From contig JAVYIG010000640.1 of NCBI GenBank assembly GCA_035222895.1, positions 105,001 to 169,000 of the forward strand: 64,000 bases of DNA. Direction: 5' to 3'. The stretch comes from Strongylocentrotus droebachiensis (lineage: Eukaryota > Echinodermata > Echinoidea > Camarodonta > Strongylocentrotidae). A program made the translations under genes and the position numbers. Positions 24,254 through 36,018 of this stretch are shown here, piece after piece. The notes beneath the pieces were generated by a model. The model ran no database searches. It was not told the DNA's origin and was given only the letters and a program-made list of their open reading frames with translations. Each line of letters begins with the position of its first letter. Position 1 is the first letter of the stretch.

Positions 24254-24635
24254 CTAAAAAAGATGAAAGCAACATGTAAATTATTCAATTTTAAATAAGT
24301 AAACAAATTCATTATTTGGGTAAAAACTTAAACATTCACAGAAGAATAAATACTGATTATAATGTTGACGACAACGATGATGATGAGGTTAAACTTGTTT
24401 GTTTATTTGTTCGTTGTACCTGACTAGTAAAGAAAACATGCGCATGCTAGAAATTAAGCAACAACATGATCGACGAAGGCACGGTAATGAGGATTACTAA
24501 GTCCTCTCCGAAGGACATAGTAATGAGGATTAATGCCTTACCAAAGGGCAATAGCGCATGTACTTGGTTTCGAATCCGGGACCTCCCGGTTACGAGACCA
24601 CTGCTCTACCACTGAGCTATCGCATCCCCTAATAT

Positions 24636-24676
<41 letters not shown>

Positions 24677-27600
24677 GGAGAAGGGGAGGGGCCGGGGAGA
24701 GGAGTAGCGGCCAGACCAATTATAATAATGATGAAATGCATGATGTCACTTCATTATTTATCTTACTTATTATACTTGAGGTGGTGGTTTCTTGCGATGT
24801 CGTTGTGTCTGACACCGTGGTCGAAGAACCTGTCGTGGGCTTGGTCGTCGCGTCCGTAGTCGCTGATTCTCTTGACTCTGAAACGTTTAAAAAACATAAC
24901 TGAGATAAATGATCATGATATAGTTGAGGATTCAGAGTTGGTAAAAATAATGAAAGCACACGTACAAAGCAATGAGATTAGGAATGACGCATAAACAGGA
25001 TTAAAAGGCACAAACGAATAAAACTTACCTTCATGAAAACATATACATTTTTAACAGTTTATATCTTTTATAAGGCATAATTTGTGTCAGCAAATTTGTA
25101 GGTTTAGTAGTGTTTTGTCAAAGTTGAAGGAATTTGTTTGGCTACATATTACCTCTAAATGTACTGCTGTGAGGTGCTTGTTTTTGTTAAACTCGTAGGC
25201 ACAAGAATTAGACGGTAACTTCCCCCTTACTAAATTTGATTTTAGTGACGCCCGTGAAAGGAAAGGACACAGAAAATAGAGAGTCAGATAATTGGGATAA
25301 TAGTCAAATTCATGACGCCATTTAAATGTTTATTTTCCTTACCTATGGTGGTGGTTTCTTGCAATGTCATTGTGTGTGGTTGTTCCGACACCGTGGTCGT
25401 AGGGCTCGTCGCGGGCAAGGTCGTCGCTTCCGTTGTCACCGACTCTGAAAAGAATATAAAACCTTTTTTTAAATGAGTGGGTGGGGGGTATTGGCTAGGA
25501 CAATTATGATCATAGTCAAATTCATGACGCCATTTAAATTTTTCTTTTGCCTACCTATGATGGTGGTTTCTTGCAATGTCATTGTGTGTGGTTGTTCCGA
25601 CACCGTGGTCGTAGGGCTCGTCGGGGGAAAGGTCGTTGCTTCTGTTGTCACCGACTCTGGAAAGAATAACAAAAAAACCTTTTAAAATTAGTAGGGGGAG
25701 CTAGAAGCCGGAACCAAAGAGACAAAGAGCGTGGAGGGAGGGAAAGTAAATATAATACAAATAGACGAGCAATGCCCCCCTTTATAAAGTGTTCTTGCTA
25801 CGCTTATGAACGAAGGACAAAGAGAAAGAGAATCAGAGAGAGAGAGAGAGATGAAAAAAGGGGGGGGGGCTGTATATGGCTAGCCTCATTATGACAGTGA
25901 TCAGATGCATGACGTAAACTCCATGTTTCTATTGCTTAGGCATATATACTAGAGTTAGTTTTGTTTTGAGTAGTCGTTGCGTCTGAGCGTTCCGGCATTA
26001 TGGTCGTATGGCTCGTCGTGGGCTTGGTCGTTGCTTCCGTCGTTGACACTGTGACCTCTGTAAAAAAAAACATAACTGAGGTAAATGACGATGCATAATA
26101 TTATATTTCTGAAATTATTTCTCCGCCGGCTTCCTCCAGGAGCTCTTGGTCATGACACGGGGATAGGATCAAAGGGGGAGGGGGGGGGGGGGGGGGGGGG
26201 GGAGAAAAACAATAGAAATCGGAAAATAATTACATACTCCATAGGCATCGGATGCCCCTTTTATTGGTGTCAGTGCCTCTTCTAAATGTCAATGTTTCTT
26301 CTGTTGATTTTTTACTGCCCTTGGTGACAAACATTCTTTTTAATCCCCCGTCAATTATTCCTGGCTTAATTTTGTCAAAGGTGCATGGTTAAGGTTAGAG
26401 TTGCAATGGGCATTTAGGTTAGGGTTAAGATTAGGGTTAGGGTTAGGTATATTATTTGTTCCAATTACAGGAAAATCCAACCTCAACGGACAACTACTCT
26501 AAGAAAGCAGAAAAACAGGACTTTAGTTTTTAGAGTGTAGTATTATTATCATTTGTAGTATAGTAGTATACTTTTAGTACTAGTAGTAGTATTAGTAAAG
26601 TGGTAGACCTGTAAAGGCAGTGGTAATAGCAGTTGTTGTTATTGCTGTAGTACTTGTAGTAGTAGTAGTAGTAGTAGTAGTAGTAAGAGTATAAATTACA
26701 GTAGTATTAGTTGTAGTAGTAGTAGGCCTAGTAGTAGTAGTAGTAGTAGTATCTGTTGTTGTTGCTGTAGTAGTATCAGTAATAGTAGTAGTACAAGTAG
26801 TAGTAGTAATTGTAGCAGAGATAGTCGTTATTGTTGTTGTAGTAGTATCAGTAATATTAGTTGTAGTAGTTGTTGCTTTAGTAGGAGAAGTAGTAGTAGT
26901 AGTAATATTAGTAGTAGTAGTAGTAGTACTAGTAGTAGTGGTAGTAGAAGAAGTAGTAGTTGTAGTTGTTGTAGCATTTGTAGTAGTAGTAGTTGTTGTT
27001 TTAGTACTATCAGTAATAGTAATAGTTGTTGTTGCTGTAGTAGCAGTAGTAGTAGTAGTAGGAATAGTAGTAGTAGTAGTAGTAGTAGTAGTTATTGCTG
27101 TAGCAGTATTATACAAAATAGTAGTACATATTGCTCCGGTTGTCTCATTTTCGCTCGCTGGACGTATATAGCAGACGACAATCGGCGGATTAGACGACAC
27201 TTGGTAGTGAATTTGTATGTGAGATTGCTTTGCTAAATATAAAATACAAGAATCTTTCCATATCTTTAAACTATCATTGATATCTGATAATTAAACAGTT
27301 ATTAAAATAAACCTACCAAACTACATAATACAATGAAGTACTTGACTTAAAGTAGGGGAGTTTGATGTGGTGCACAATTACACCCCTCTGTAAATAATCG
27401 AATAGTCCATGGCGATCATGAATATTCATTTTTGTTGCTTACCTCGGCAAAATGTTTGCTTATCTTCAATGGAAAAATTACGGTGGGGGGTTGGCTGAAA
27501 TGGACACAATGAACCAATCAGAACTGATCTATTATAATTCATGCTTCTTATCCTTCGTGAGCTTGACCTAAAACCTTACAATCGCTTGGCAAACTGAACC

Positions 27601-28728
27601 CAAAGTTCGACTTGTTTCACATGTGTATTATAGGCAATGGCGAGCTTGCAACCTATTTTTATCAAATTACAGTGGGTGAACGTTCAAAAGTCAATGAGAC
27701 ATGAGGGTTCCAATGAAAGAGCTAGTGATAACGTACGTCGGGGTGGATGTGCTTTTCGTTTAAACAAAAATGAATTTTTAACGATTTGGGGGGTAAAATT
27801 CCATAGGCTAACATGTTAGGCTGCTGACTCTGATGATAGGGGGCGTTGTCAAATGAGACTAAATGGAGCTAGTAATGTGATCAGCAGCAGCAGCAGCATC
27901 AGTATTAGTAGTAGTAGTATTAGTATTAGTAGTAGTAGTAGTAGTATTATTACTTGTAGTAGCATTATTCATAGAAGTAGTACTAGTAGCATTTTAAGTT
28001 TCTGTTGCTGTAGTAGTAATATTAGTATTAATAGGAGTACTACACTGTAGTTGTGGTAATAGAAGTAGTAGTATTATGTAGTTGTAGTAGTAGTTGTAGT
28101 AGTAGTAGTATCAGTAATAGTAGTTTTACTAGTAATACTGGTATAGTAGAAGCAGTAATTGTGGTTGCAGTATAAGTAATATCAATAGTAGTATTAGTAT
28201 TACTTGTAGTAGTATTATTCAAAGAAGTAGTAGCATTTTAAGTTTCTGTTGTTGTAGGAGTATTATTAGTATTAAAAGTAGTACTACACTATATTTGTAG
28301 TACTAGAAGTAGTAGTATATGTAGTTGTAGTAGTAGTTGTAGTAGTAGTATAGTTGAAGTAGTATTACTATGAGTGGTGTAGTAGAAGCAGTAATTGTGG
28401 TCGCAGTATTAGTAATAGTAGTTATTGCTGTAGAAGTATCAGTAATAGTAGTAGTAATATGATAAGCAGCATCAGCAGCAGCAGCAGTAGTATATAGTAG
28501 TAGTATTACTTGCAGTAGTATTATTCATAGAAGTAGCAGCATTTTAAGTTTCTGTTGTTGTAGTAGTATTATTAGTATTATAAGTAGTACTAGTTGTAGT
28601 AGTAGAAGTAGTAGTAGAAGTAGTAGTATATGTAGTTGTAGTAGTAGTTGTAGTAGTAGTAGCAGTAGTAGTAGTTGAAGTCGTAGTGGTAGTATTAATG
28701 GTATAGTAGAAGCAGCAATCGTGGTTGC

Positions 28729-28762
<34 letters not shown>

Positions 28763-31176
28763 TTACTTGTAGTAATATTATTCATAGTAGTAGCAGCATC
28801 ATAAGTTTCTGTTGTTGTAGTAGTCAATAGTATTTGTGGTAGTACTAGTTGTAATAGTAGTAGTAGCAGCAGCAGCAGTAGTAGTAGTAGTAGTAGCAGT
28901 AGTAGTAGTAGTAGTAGTAGTAGTACTACTACTAGTGGCAGTAGTAGTAGTTGTATTTTTCGTAGTTGTAGTTGTAGTAGTAGTAGTAGTAGTAGACATC
29001 TATTAGTAGTCGTAGCAGTAAAAGTAGTTATAATGATAGTGGGAGTGGATATCTATAATATCATTTCAAAATGTATGATGATGTTCACCCGGGATTCTGC
29101 ATATTATGTGTTGGCCAGGAATTTTTCCAGCGATGACAGCAGGGGAAGAGTAGAGTTTTGGGACAGTCTGCAACATGGTGCCATTGGGTAGTCGCACCAT
29201 CTTACACTGATAGGACGCCGGCAAGGTGCTTTGCAGGCTGATGAACTCGTCTAGACAAGATGTTTTTGTCAGCTTGGACGAATCCGATAAAACAGGCAAG
29301 GCTGTGTGGAATAAAACAAAAAGAGAATCGAAAGTGACCTCTTCTACCTCATCCTCCCCATCTACCTCATCCCCTCCCCCTTCATCGTGACCCCCTACTC
29401 CCCTTCTCCCCTTCTTCCTCTCCCTCCTGCACCTCCTCCTCTTCCTCCCGCCCCTTTTCTTCGTCGTCGTTCTCCTTTTGTCATCATCCTTCCTTCCTCC
29501 CCGTCACCCTCTCCCTATTTATCCTTATAGCCCTCCTCCCAATCCTCCTCCTCCTTCTCCTGCTTCTCCTCTTCCTTTCTCTTCTTCCTTCTCCTCTACC
29601 TCCTCCTCCCCCTCCTTTTCCTCTTCATCTACCTCCCTTTCCCCCTCTTCGTTCCTGTCCTCCTCGCCTCTTTCCCTTCTTCCTCTCCCCTACCCATAAG
29701 GAGTTAAATATCTCAGAAAGGTAAAGGCCGGTTTTGGAAACGCCCCCCTCAAAAAATGATATGGAAGCTCTTATTACCAATCATCTGAAAGAATATGTTT
29801 TGACTATAAATACATGATCATACAAATTTTTCCGGGAAACCGCCTACTAATTTATATATTTGGTAAATTATCATATCTATCCGGACTAGATATATATCGT
29901 AGAGTCCCATATACATCTTTCTGTGTACAGTGCTTGTGACTTTACCAAGAATGGGACAAATTTCTGATCATGTTTATGATTCGAGATTCCAGAACCTTGC
30001 AGTACACACCAATACTTATATGCGAGATGATTAACCTTTTCTGATCGACTCCACAACGTTTCTTTCACATTGCGATCGCATGACTAGAACTGGTCTATAC
30101 CTTTAAAATAGTTGAAATCTTCATTAGGTAGAATTTTCCAAACTGATAACTTTTTATTTGAGATGCCACGTAGGTTTATACACCTCGCTCCTATTTCGCT
30201 TCATTATGGTAATTTTGAAAGCCAATTTTTTTCAGCAGCGTTCGTAAAATCATAAATACGACGCGAATATGAAGTCAAAATTGTTCTTACCAAACGACAA
30301 GCAGAATATGGTACCAAACAGCAACTTCCACAATGCACCGATCATTTCGTCTTTAGCCTGTATTTAGAAAAACATATTAACATATGGTATTTATACAAGC
30401 TATTAAATATGCAAGCTTGACGAAATGCGTACATAACCCCTGAATTTGAATGAGGCACATGTTAATTTGATTGAATCAAACGCGAATTAATATGCACAGA
30501 TAATGAATTTGTACTTTCGAATAGCAAGACTGGGACAAATCAATTTCAATTAAATGGATTGAAAAATTTGTGAAATTGGCCGGGAAAACTATACTTTATC
30601 TTCTCTTCTCTTTTTTTCAATTTTCTTCTATGCTTCTCTTTTTATTCTTCTTCTCCTCCTTCCTTTTTATTTTCTATTTTGTTCATCCTTATTCTTCTTT
30701 CCTCTTCTAGGCCTGGCGTAAATCGAATATGGTCGTTCAACTGAAGAGAGCATGGAATTTGCCCAAAAGACCAGTTCGCAGTTAGCACATGATAAAAAAT
30801 GTGTATCGAATATTCACTACGAAGACTCCAGTCTAACTCAAGCTTTTGCTTTCTTTGGCTAAAGTGGCATGTACAATTATATTTCTTTAATCTTGAACCA
30901 AACAGCTTTAATTCATTAAGTCGCGAGTCACTCTCCTTTTCATCTCACAAACATTTCTTTCTATATTATACCCATCTGTATAGGCCTACGTCATTTATGA
31001 TATATTTAATTTCATTTTTTTTTCTTGTTTGTTTTATCAAATTTATTACATTGTATTATTTCGAGATGTATATGCTTATATTGTAACGGACAACAGGTTA
31101 AATGGCAATGATATGAAATCAGACTCATGGTAGCCAGTTCACTAAGATTGAAACAAAAACATGAAATACTTACCAT
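23874..31176 (-). CDS. Lectin gene 1: secreted mucin-like protein with C-terminal C-type lectin domain
   Basis: Minus-strand exons: ATG at 31174-31176 at the last bases of exon 1, then 30291-30357 (signal peptide), 29089-29301 (novel Cys-containing region), optional 26609-27232 (poly-Thr), 25950-26057, 25555-25656, 25343-25444 and 24767-24877 (Thr/Ser-rich cassettes) and 23874-24253 (lectin domain and stop). Internal coding junctions after the signal exon are phase 1. Without the poly-Thr exon the frame is 361 residues; with it, 569. The layout (signal peptide, small N-terminal domain, densely O-glycosylatable stalk, lectin head) predicts a secreted or extracellular-matrix lectin. No membrane anchor is seen after the lectin domain. 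It is the only copy with four cassettes, two of them (25343 and 25555) a recent internal duplication. Exon calls rest on splice sites and on agreement with the two paralogues; no transcript was available. Confidence 0.82.
24470..24630 (-). mobile_element. tRNA-derived SINE, intact in unit 1
   Basis: Read on the minus strand the head is GATGCGATAGCTCAGTGG (A box), followed by GGATTCGAAAC (B box) and a body with GGTAAGGCATTAATCCTCAT. It lies in the intron upstream of the lectin exon and represents the uninterrupted state of the SINE that is split in units 2 and 3. Confidence 0.75.
24767..24877 (-). CDS. Mucin-like cassette exon f1, gene 1
   Basis: A 111-nt phase 1-1 exon, rich in Thr and Ser (TTDATTKPTTGSSTTVSDTT). 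The donor GTAAGA is conserved in all three genes. A closer GTATAA is also phase 1 and could shorten it by 9 nt. Confidence 0.75.
25343..25444 (-). CDS. Mucin-like cassette exon f2, gene 1
   Basis: A 102-nt phase 1-1 exon (SVTTEATTLPATSPTTTVSE, then QPHTMTLQETTI) with a TTCTTTTCAG acceptor and a GTAAGG donor. Orthologous exons are at 41922-42023 and 52532-52633. Confidence 0.8.
25555..25656 (-). CDS. Mucin-like cassette exon f3, gene 1 (duplicate of f2)
   Basis: A 102-nt phase 1-1 exon differing from f2 by only a few residues (FPPTSP for LPATSP). Its intron flanks are also duplicated, giving a tandem unit of about 212 bp found only in gene 1. Confidence 0.8.
25950..26057 (-). CDS. Mucin-like cassette exon f4, gene 1
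   Basis: A 108-nt phase 1-1 exon (VTVSTTEATTKPTTSHTT...). The counterpart in gene 3 is at 56211-56315. Gene 2 lacks it. Confidence 0.7.
26400..26455 (+). repeat. Short interstitial TTAGGG-like run
   Basis: The run TTAGGGTTAAGATTAGGG plus TTAGGGTTAGG is present. The unit 3 homologue at 56650-56695 is more degenerate. It is too short to suggest a fused telomere and lies in an intron. Confidence 0.55.
26609..27232 (-). CDS. Possible poly-Thr exon encoded by an ACT/ACA trinucleotide repeat, gene 1 only
   Basis: From a TATATTTAG acceptor the phase 1 frame reads about 45 ordinary residues (VSSNPPIVVCYIRPASENET...) and then about 160 residues that are mostly Thr with scattered Ala, Ile, Asn and Ser. 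It ends at a weak phase 1 donor (ACAG before GTCTAC), 624 nt in all, a multiple of three. The phase match to both neighbours supports it. Against it, the donor is weak, the repeat composition alone favours an open ACT frame, and genes 2 and 3 have no counterpart of the non-repeat part. Confidence 0.45.
27880..29035. repeat. (TAG)n-rich tract with higher-order structure, intron of lectin gene 1
   Basis: More than 1 kb of imperfect TAG/GCA triplets. The only acceptor-like AG near exon 3 would join in phase 0, which does not fit the phase 1 donor of exon 3, so this tract is read as intronic. Apparent poly-Thr, Leu and Ser frames are dismissed. Confidence 0.65.
29089..29301 (-). CDS. Novel Cys-containing N-terminal exon, gene 1
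   Basis: A 213-nt phase 1-1 exon (71 residues) starting LPVLSDSSKLTKTSC. It is nearly identical in all three genes (42588-42800 and 59380-59592) and contains three Cys. No known domain is recognised. The donor here is GTGAAC, weaker than the GTAAGT of the other two genes. Confidence 0.8.
29340..29700. repeat. C/T-rich (TCC)n tract in lectin gene 1 intron
   Basis: A strongly pyrimidine-biased plus strand. The homologous tract in unit 3 is at 59630-60080; it is almost entirely deleted in unit 2 (42835-42880). Confidence 0.65.
29718..30104. mobile_element. TTAA-type MITE, family C, in lectin gene 1
   Basis: Left end AGGTAAAGGCCGG, right end CTGGTCTATACC followed by TTAA. The orthologous insertion is at 42908-43291 in unit 2; unit 3 has none at 60085-60100. 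The left TTAA is not preserved. Confidence 0.7.
30291..30357 (-). CDS. Signal peptide exon, gene 1
   Basis: A 67-nt exon reading AKDEMIGALWKLLFGTIFCL... after the ATG supplied by exon 1. The hydrophobic core and following small residues fit a cleavable signal peptide. A second in-frame ATG (30343-30345) could also serve. Conserved at 43483-43549 and 60279-60345. Confidence 0.8.
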
Positions 31177-31270
31177 TTTACAGATAAATCAAGAAGGGCT
31201 TCCAAAAATGATCAAAGAGCACGATGATAATTTGACGTCTTTCTCGGATAAAAAAGGAACACATTTGGAA
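31174..31270 (-). CDS. 5' exon of lectin gene 1 ending in the start codon
   Basis: The exon ends CTGTAAAATG and is followed by donor GTAAG, so the ATG is the last three bases. The leader sequence, including GAGAAAGACGTCAAATTATC, is conserved in units 2 and 3. The 5' limit is a guess. Confidence 0.6.
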
Positions 31271-33419
31271 CCGAAGAATACAGAAGGCGGGATAGATTAA
31301 CAATACGATTTAAACTTCTATAGCTATCGATCAACGGAGATCAATTGAAATCACAGGAGACATATGACTTGATATCTACTTTCAACCAATTGTAAATGGT
31401 AAATAGTACTGTTTTCATTTTCTGCAGGCGGTAAGCTTATGATGACGATTGGTGGATTTAGAGTATGGGATAGATTATGGGATAGCTCTGCAAAGGGTGT
31501 AGTGAGAAAAGTCTGAATATTTCATGAACACATGCATAATTGATTTCTAATAATGAGTCACGCTTTGATGCTCCTGCTTTGGTAGGATAATGGTTCGCCT
31601 GGTTTTGTTCCCGAACGTTGGTATTTTCAAAGGTTCATAAAATTAAAAAGATCCGAAAATTTAATAACGGTTAAATTTGGACATTTATTACATTACTCTG
31701 AAGGTTTATTTTTCCAAATTGTAAATATTTTACCTTTTCATGCGCGCGCTCACCAAAAGCATTCACAATTCCCCCAAAACTCACCTACCCCGAAACAAAT
31801 GGGAAGGGGGAGTGGAGGGGGATGGGGACTGTTTTGGTGCATAATTATATTGTACATAATAATAGCTAGTGTCAGAGCGGGCGCGTAAGACGTACGAATT
31901 AAGTTAGCTAATACATGCAGATAAGACCCAATAAAATAAAGACACCCGATACCTTAGCAACATGGTGTGTAGTGAACAGAAATTATGGGATAGATTAACG
32001 CCGATGATTGTTGTTTCTTTGCTTGTTTCTGTTTGTTTGCTTTTGCCATTCTTTGAGAAAACGCACGTTATTTCAGAAACATTATACCTTTGGATCAAAT
32101 TAAGGGATATCTCCTCGAGATAGTTATTAGCCCCGATAATATTTTTGTTTAAAAAAGTGTTTTGCTTTTGTTTGAGAAAACGAACTTTATCTAAGAAACA
32201 TCAAAGTTTGGATCGAATTAGGGGAAAGTTCTGTTAGATAGGTATTCGCGCCGATGAAGCTGTTTTGAGGATTGGGACGTACATAATTTTGTTTGTAAAA
32301 ATACACGATACGCTTATAATTTGATCGGTATGATACAAGAAAAAAGAAACCGACCGTTACGCACAATCAGACAATTTGATATCGAGCTCAATCCATTACC
32401 CGCCCTGTTTAATCACGTACTAATATAACGCGTCACACGTTAATGCTCTCGCCTTGATAGCAAATGGAAGGCATCGTTTTCTCCCGAAGGTTGGTACTTC
32501 CAAAGGTTCGTTAATTCGAATTTAAACAATTAAAAAGGGTTCACCACTCTGAACGAGGTTTGCAATTGTGAAAATTACAAATTCTCTCTTCTTTTCGGAA
32601 GAAAAAACCCTATTTCATCATTCGATATCTCATTATAAACATTTGCGATGACGAGCATACGGAGAAACGAACCGGCGACTTTATGAATTGATGAGTAATT
32701 TCAAACTTCATTTTGGTCATCATTATTGTCCCGACCGAAACCTTCTTCAAAATAAACTTAATTTAATACCGTGTCCACAAGAAGACCAATTAAAATGAAA
32801 TTAGAATGTTGAATTTTGAGACATTTAGAGTTTTATGAGATTTAGAATATCTATCAGCGCCAGTGATTTTTAGAGAGGTGGTTTTTTGTTTTGGGAAAAC
32901 ACACGTTATCTTAAAAACAGGTTGAGTGGATCGAAATTATATGATAGCGTTTGTCCCCAACCGGACAAATTCCTCTGTAGGGCCATGCATTATGGTTCAA
33001 GGCATGCCCACATAGGGGATTTGTTTATGTTAGGGGTCGGGGCAAAAAGCAATGAATTATTGATAATTTATTGCATTTTTTTTTTTTTTTTTGTATTTGT
33101 GGGGGCGGCGACATACCCTAGTCTCCGCTGCGTACAGTCATGATTCAGTGGCTTAGCAATGTCCTCGTTACTGTGAGCCGCCAGGATCAAAACCGTGTCG
33201 ATCAACTATATTAGTGCCATTTTATGAGGCATTAATCCTCATTACTGTCAGTTATGACTTAAGGACATAGGTCCCCTAGTTGATTACCATAGTAACACAC
33301 ACATGCTTTAGCAGTCACCCAAAACAAACACTCACAAATTATTATTCAATAAAATTTAAGAATGTATACTATTATCTAGGTTTTTAGAGATAAATTATTG
33401 TCAAAATCATTCCTATATT
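31271..33419. other. Upstream flank of lectin gene 1 and unit 1/2 boundary
   Basis: The region up to about 32868 (TATCAGCGCCAGTGA) is homologous to 44050-46910 upstream of gene 2 and partly to 63330-64000 upstream of gene 3. It should contain the promoter, but no TATA box stood out. From about 32950 to 33415 there is an inverted, end-truncated copy of the mariner-type MITE at 5478-5969. Confidence 0.55.
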
Positions 33420-33451
33420 ACTACTTCCTCTACTACTTTTACTGCTGCTGT

Positions 33452-33486
<35 letters not shown>

Positions 33487-33520
33487 GTACTACTACTTCT
33501 ACTACTACTACTACTACTAT

Positions 33521-33556
<36 letters not shown>

Positions 33557-33577
33557 TACTATTACTACTACTACTTT

Positions 33578-33612
<35 letters not shown>

Positions 33613-33889
33613 ATACTATAATTAGCCTTCCTTTGAATATCTAACACCATGCAGTTGAGTTTGATGAACATTTTATTCGATCAAAATTACAGCGGAGAGA
33701 ACTAACAAGAATTTAGTCCAAAATGCTAATCACCTTTTCCCGATGTTGGGTTGTGTATAACGCGAAGAAGTTCTCTAATTTCAATTTGATATCCTCAGAA
33801 TGTATACTATTATCTAGATCTATTAGGAATAAATCATTGTCAAATCATTCCTATACTACTACTTCCTCTACTACTTTTACTGCTGCTGT

Positions 33890-33930
<41 letters not shown>

Positions 33931-34140
33931 TAATTAGCCTTCCTTTGAATATCTAACACCATGCAGTTGAGTTTGATGAAAATTGTATTCAATCAAAATT
34001 ACAGCGGAGCGAACTATCAAGAATTAAGAAGAGCAACGGAGTTGTCTGGTAGTTTTAGTCCAAAATGCTAATCAACTTTTCCCGATGTTGGGTTGTGTAT
34101 AACGCGAAGAAGTTCTCTAATTTCAATTTTATATCCTCAC
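33370..34140. repeat. Tandem duplication at the start of unit 2, with (TAC)n tracts
   Basis: A block running from the MITE fragment through a (TAC)n tract to the TTTTCCCGATGTTGGGTTGT sequence occurs twice (about 33370-33790 and 33795-34140). It occurs only once in units 1 and 3. The two TAC tracts differ in length. Confidence 0.7.
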
Positions 34141-36018
34141 ATTCTTTCAGTCAATATGTAAATCTCTTCCTTTCAAATTCTCTCACTCATTTATACCGCT
34201 TATTATTAGTTTTTAAATACATCTCTTTCATTTAAACATTCTCCCCCTTTATCATTTTCTTACAATCTATTACTCTCTATTTCTTCTGTTAATATCCACT
34301 TACCTTTTGATATCTTCATATCTCGTATATATCTGACTTTATTATCTTCTCAAATTCTCTCACCCCTTTCTCTCTCTTTCAAATGATCTCACTCACTTTC
34401 ATTAAAAAAGTATCTCCCTTTTTAACCTTTTCACATTCTCGCAATCTTGATCTGAGTCTTCATTTTCAATTCTATCACTCTAAATTACATCTCTTTCATG
34501 ACAAATTTTTCTTACTTTTATTCAAAAAAGGTTCACATTCTCTCTCTTTATATCTTCCTTTCGAATTCTCTCACTAAATTATACATCTCTATCATTTAAT
34601 TGAGAGAAGTTTTAAAGGTAATACAAAGTTTTGGTATGGGGTCATGAATTTGGTTCAAATGAACATATTGGAAGCATATGCGATTTTACAATATTCAATG
34701 ATCGCATCTAAAGTGATGAAATTGTAAATGATAAACTCTTTATGTTGTATAGCTCCCTCTCAAGACTGATTTAACTTCTGCTTTAAAACAATGTTTCGTG
34801 ACTACAATCGACCGATTTGCTATTTCCGTTTGGAAACTATATATCAGAACTACATATTCTGAAATTTTTATGGTCGCAGCCACTATGACCTTATACGCTA
34901 TTTTAATATTTGAAATTTTTCGGGAGCACCGGTAAATTTTGATTATTCAATTTATCGAAATTGTTAGTGCTTATAATTCATCCACAGGGGCATCCAAATA
35001 TTTAACATTTTAAAGAATTATTATCCATCCAATTTTCAAAATTTCCCAAAACTTTGCGTTGCCTTTAAATCTTCTCTCAATTCCTCTTCTCCATACGTTC
35101 TTATGTTCCCTGTATCCCTCTTCTTCTTGCTCACACAAACACCATTGACAGCAGAGTAATTGAAACGGTATTAATACACGTCAAACAAACATTTAATCAC
35201 TAATGCTACTATATCAATGACTTTACAAAACGACTCATCCTGTAATAGTGGCAACACATATTGTATCAAGTTCGCCTATTCACATGGGCTATACTTGGAA
35301 ATTAATAGTGATAGCAATAGCAATAATAATGTTAATAATAATGATAATAACAACAATACTGATAATATTAATAATAATGATATTAATAATGAATAAGACA
35401 ATTTTTGAGAAGATGAATGGAGTTGAGGTATGATTTTAGTGAGGCTTCTATTCATTTGTAAGAGAAACTGTCTTGACGTTCGACCCAATAAAATCGAAAC
35501 CGGAAAAACAAACAGGTATTGTGAGCGAGCTATGAGCAGTTGAGATATAATTTCAGCCTTTCTATGGATCCGCCACTGGGTCAACCCCCCCCCCCCCTTT
35601 AGCAAAAATCTAGATCAGCCCCTGTAATCAATGTCTCATTGGAAATCATAGTACTTCAACTAGTCTAAGAAATCAGGGAATCTCTTTATACATACACCTC
35701 AGTCATAGATATTCACAATATATATATTTGTTTTCGAGGTCCGTAAGCTCCAAAGGATCTACCTCTCACAAATTGGAAGGCTGATTCCTGCGCAACCTAA
35801 TTTTCATATCCTTTACAAAAGTGAGCAGTGCTCGCCCGAGCATCAATTTTCTTCGGACTTTTTGGTGTCATATAAAAGTTGAGTTTATTAGCTTTCCATA
35901 CATATAAAGCTTTTCCCCTAGTATAATATATTTTTTTATTCGGCAGCCATTTCAAAAGTGTATAGTTTCTTTTTGAACGCACTGTATATATATGTAAATG
36001 TATATGTATAGGTGTTAA
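34141..36018. other. 3' spacer of lectin gene 2
   Basis: Homologous to 21500-23420 and 47270-49370. Pyrimidine-rich, with ATA/ATT microsatellite near 35310-35400. No exon. Confidence 0.55.

Noticed and set aside
24254-24275. Upstream ATG extending the lectin exon of gene 1 (similarly in genes 2 and 3)
   Set aside because: It lies in the intron's pyrimidine tract. The TTTTTTAG acceptor and phase 1 junction define the exon.
24552-24630. Possible tRNA gene (A and B boxes on the minus strand)
   Set aside because: It continues into a SINE body and has paralogous split copies at 38.4/41.2 kb and 50.5/51.8 kb. The same applies to 4147 and 58692.
26400-26455. Telomere or chromosome-fusion signal from TTAGGG repeats
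   Set aside because: Only a few imperfect units, with an older degenerate homologue in unit 3. This is ordinary intronic simple repeat.
27930-28999. Open frames of poly-Leu, poly-Ser and poly-Thr in TAG tracts (also 42034-42505 and 57482-58729)
   Set aside because: Triplet repeats stay open in two or three frames by composition. Splice phases next to exon 3 do not fit, and the frames end in unrelated sequence.
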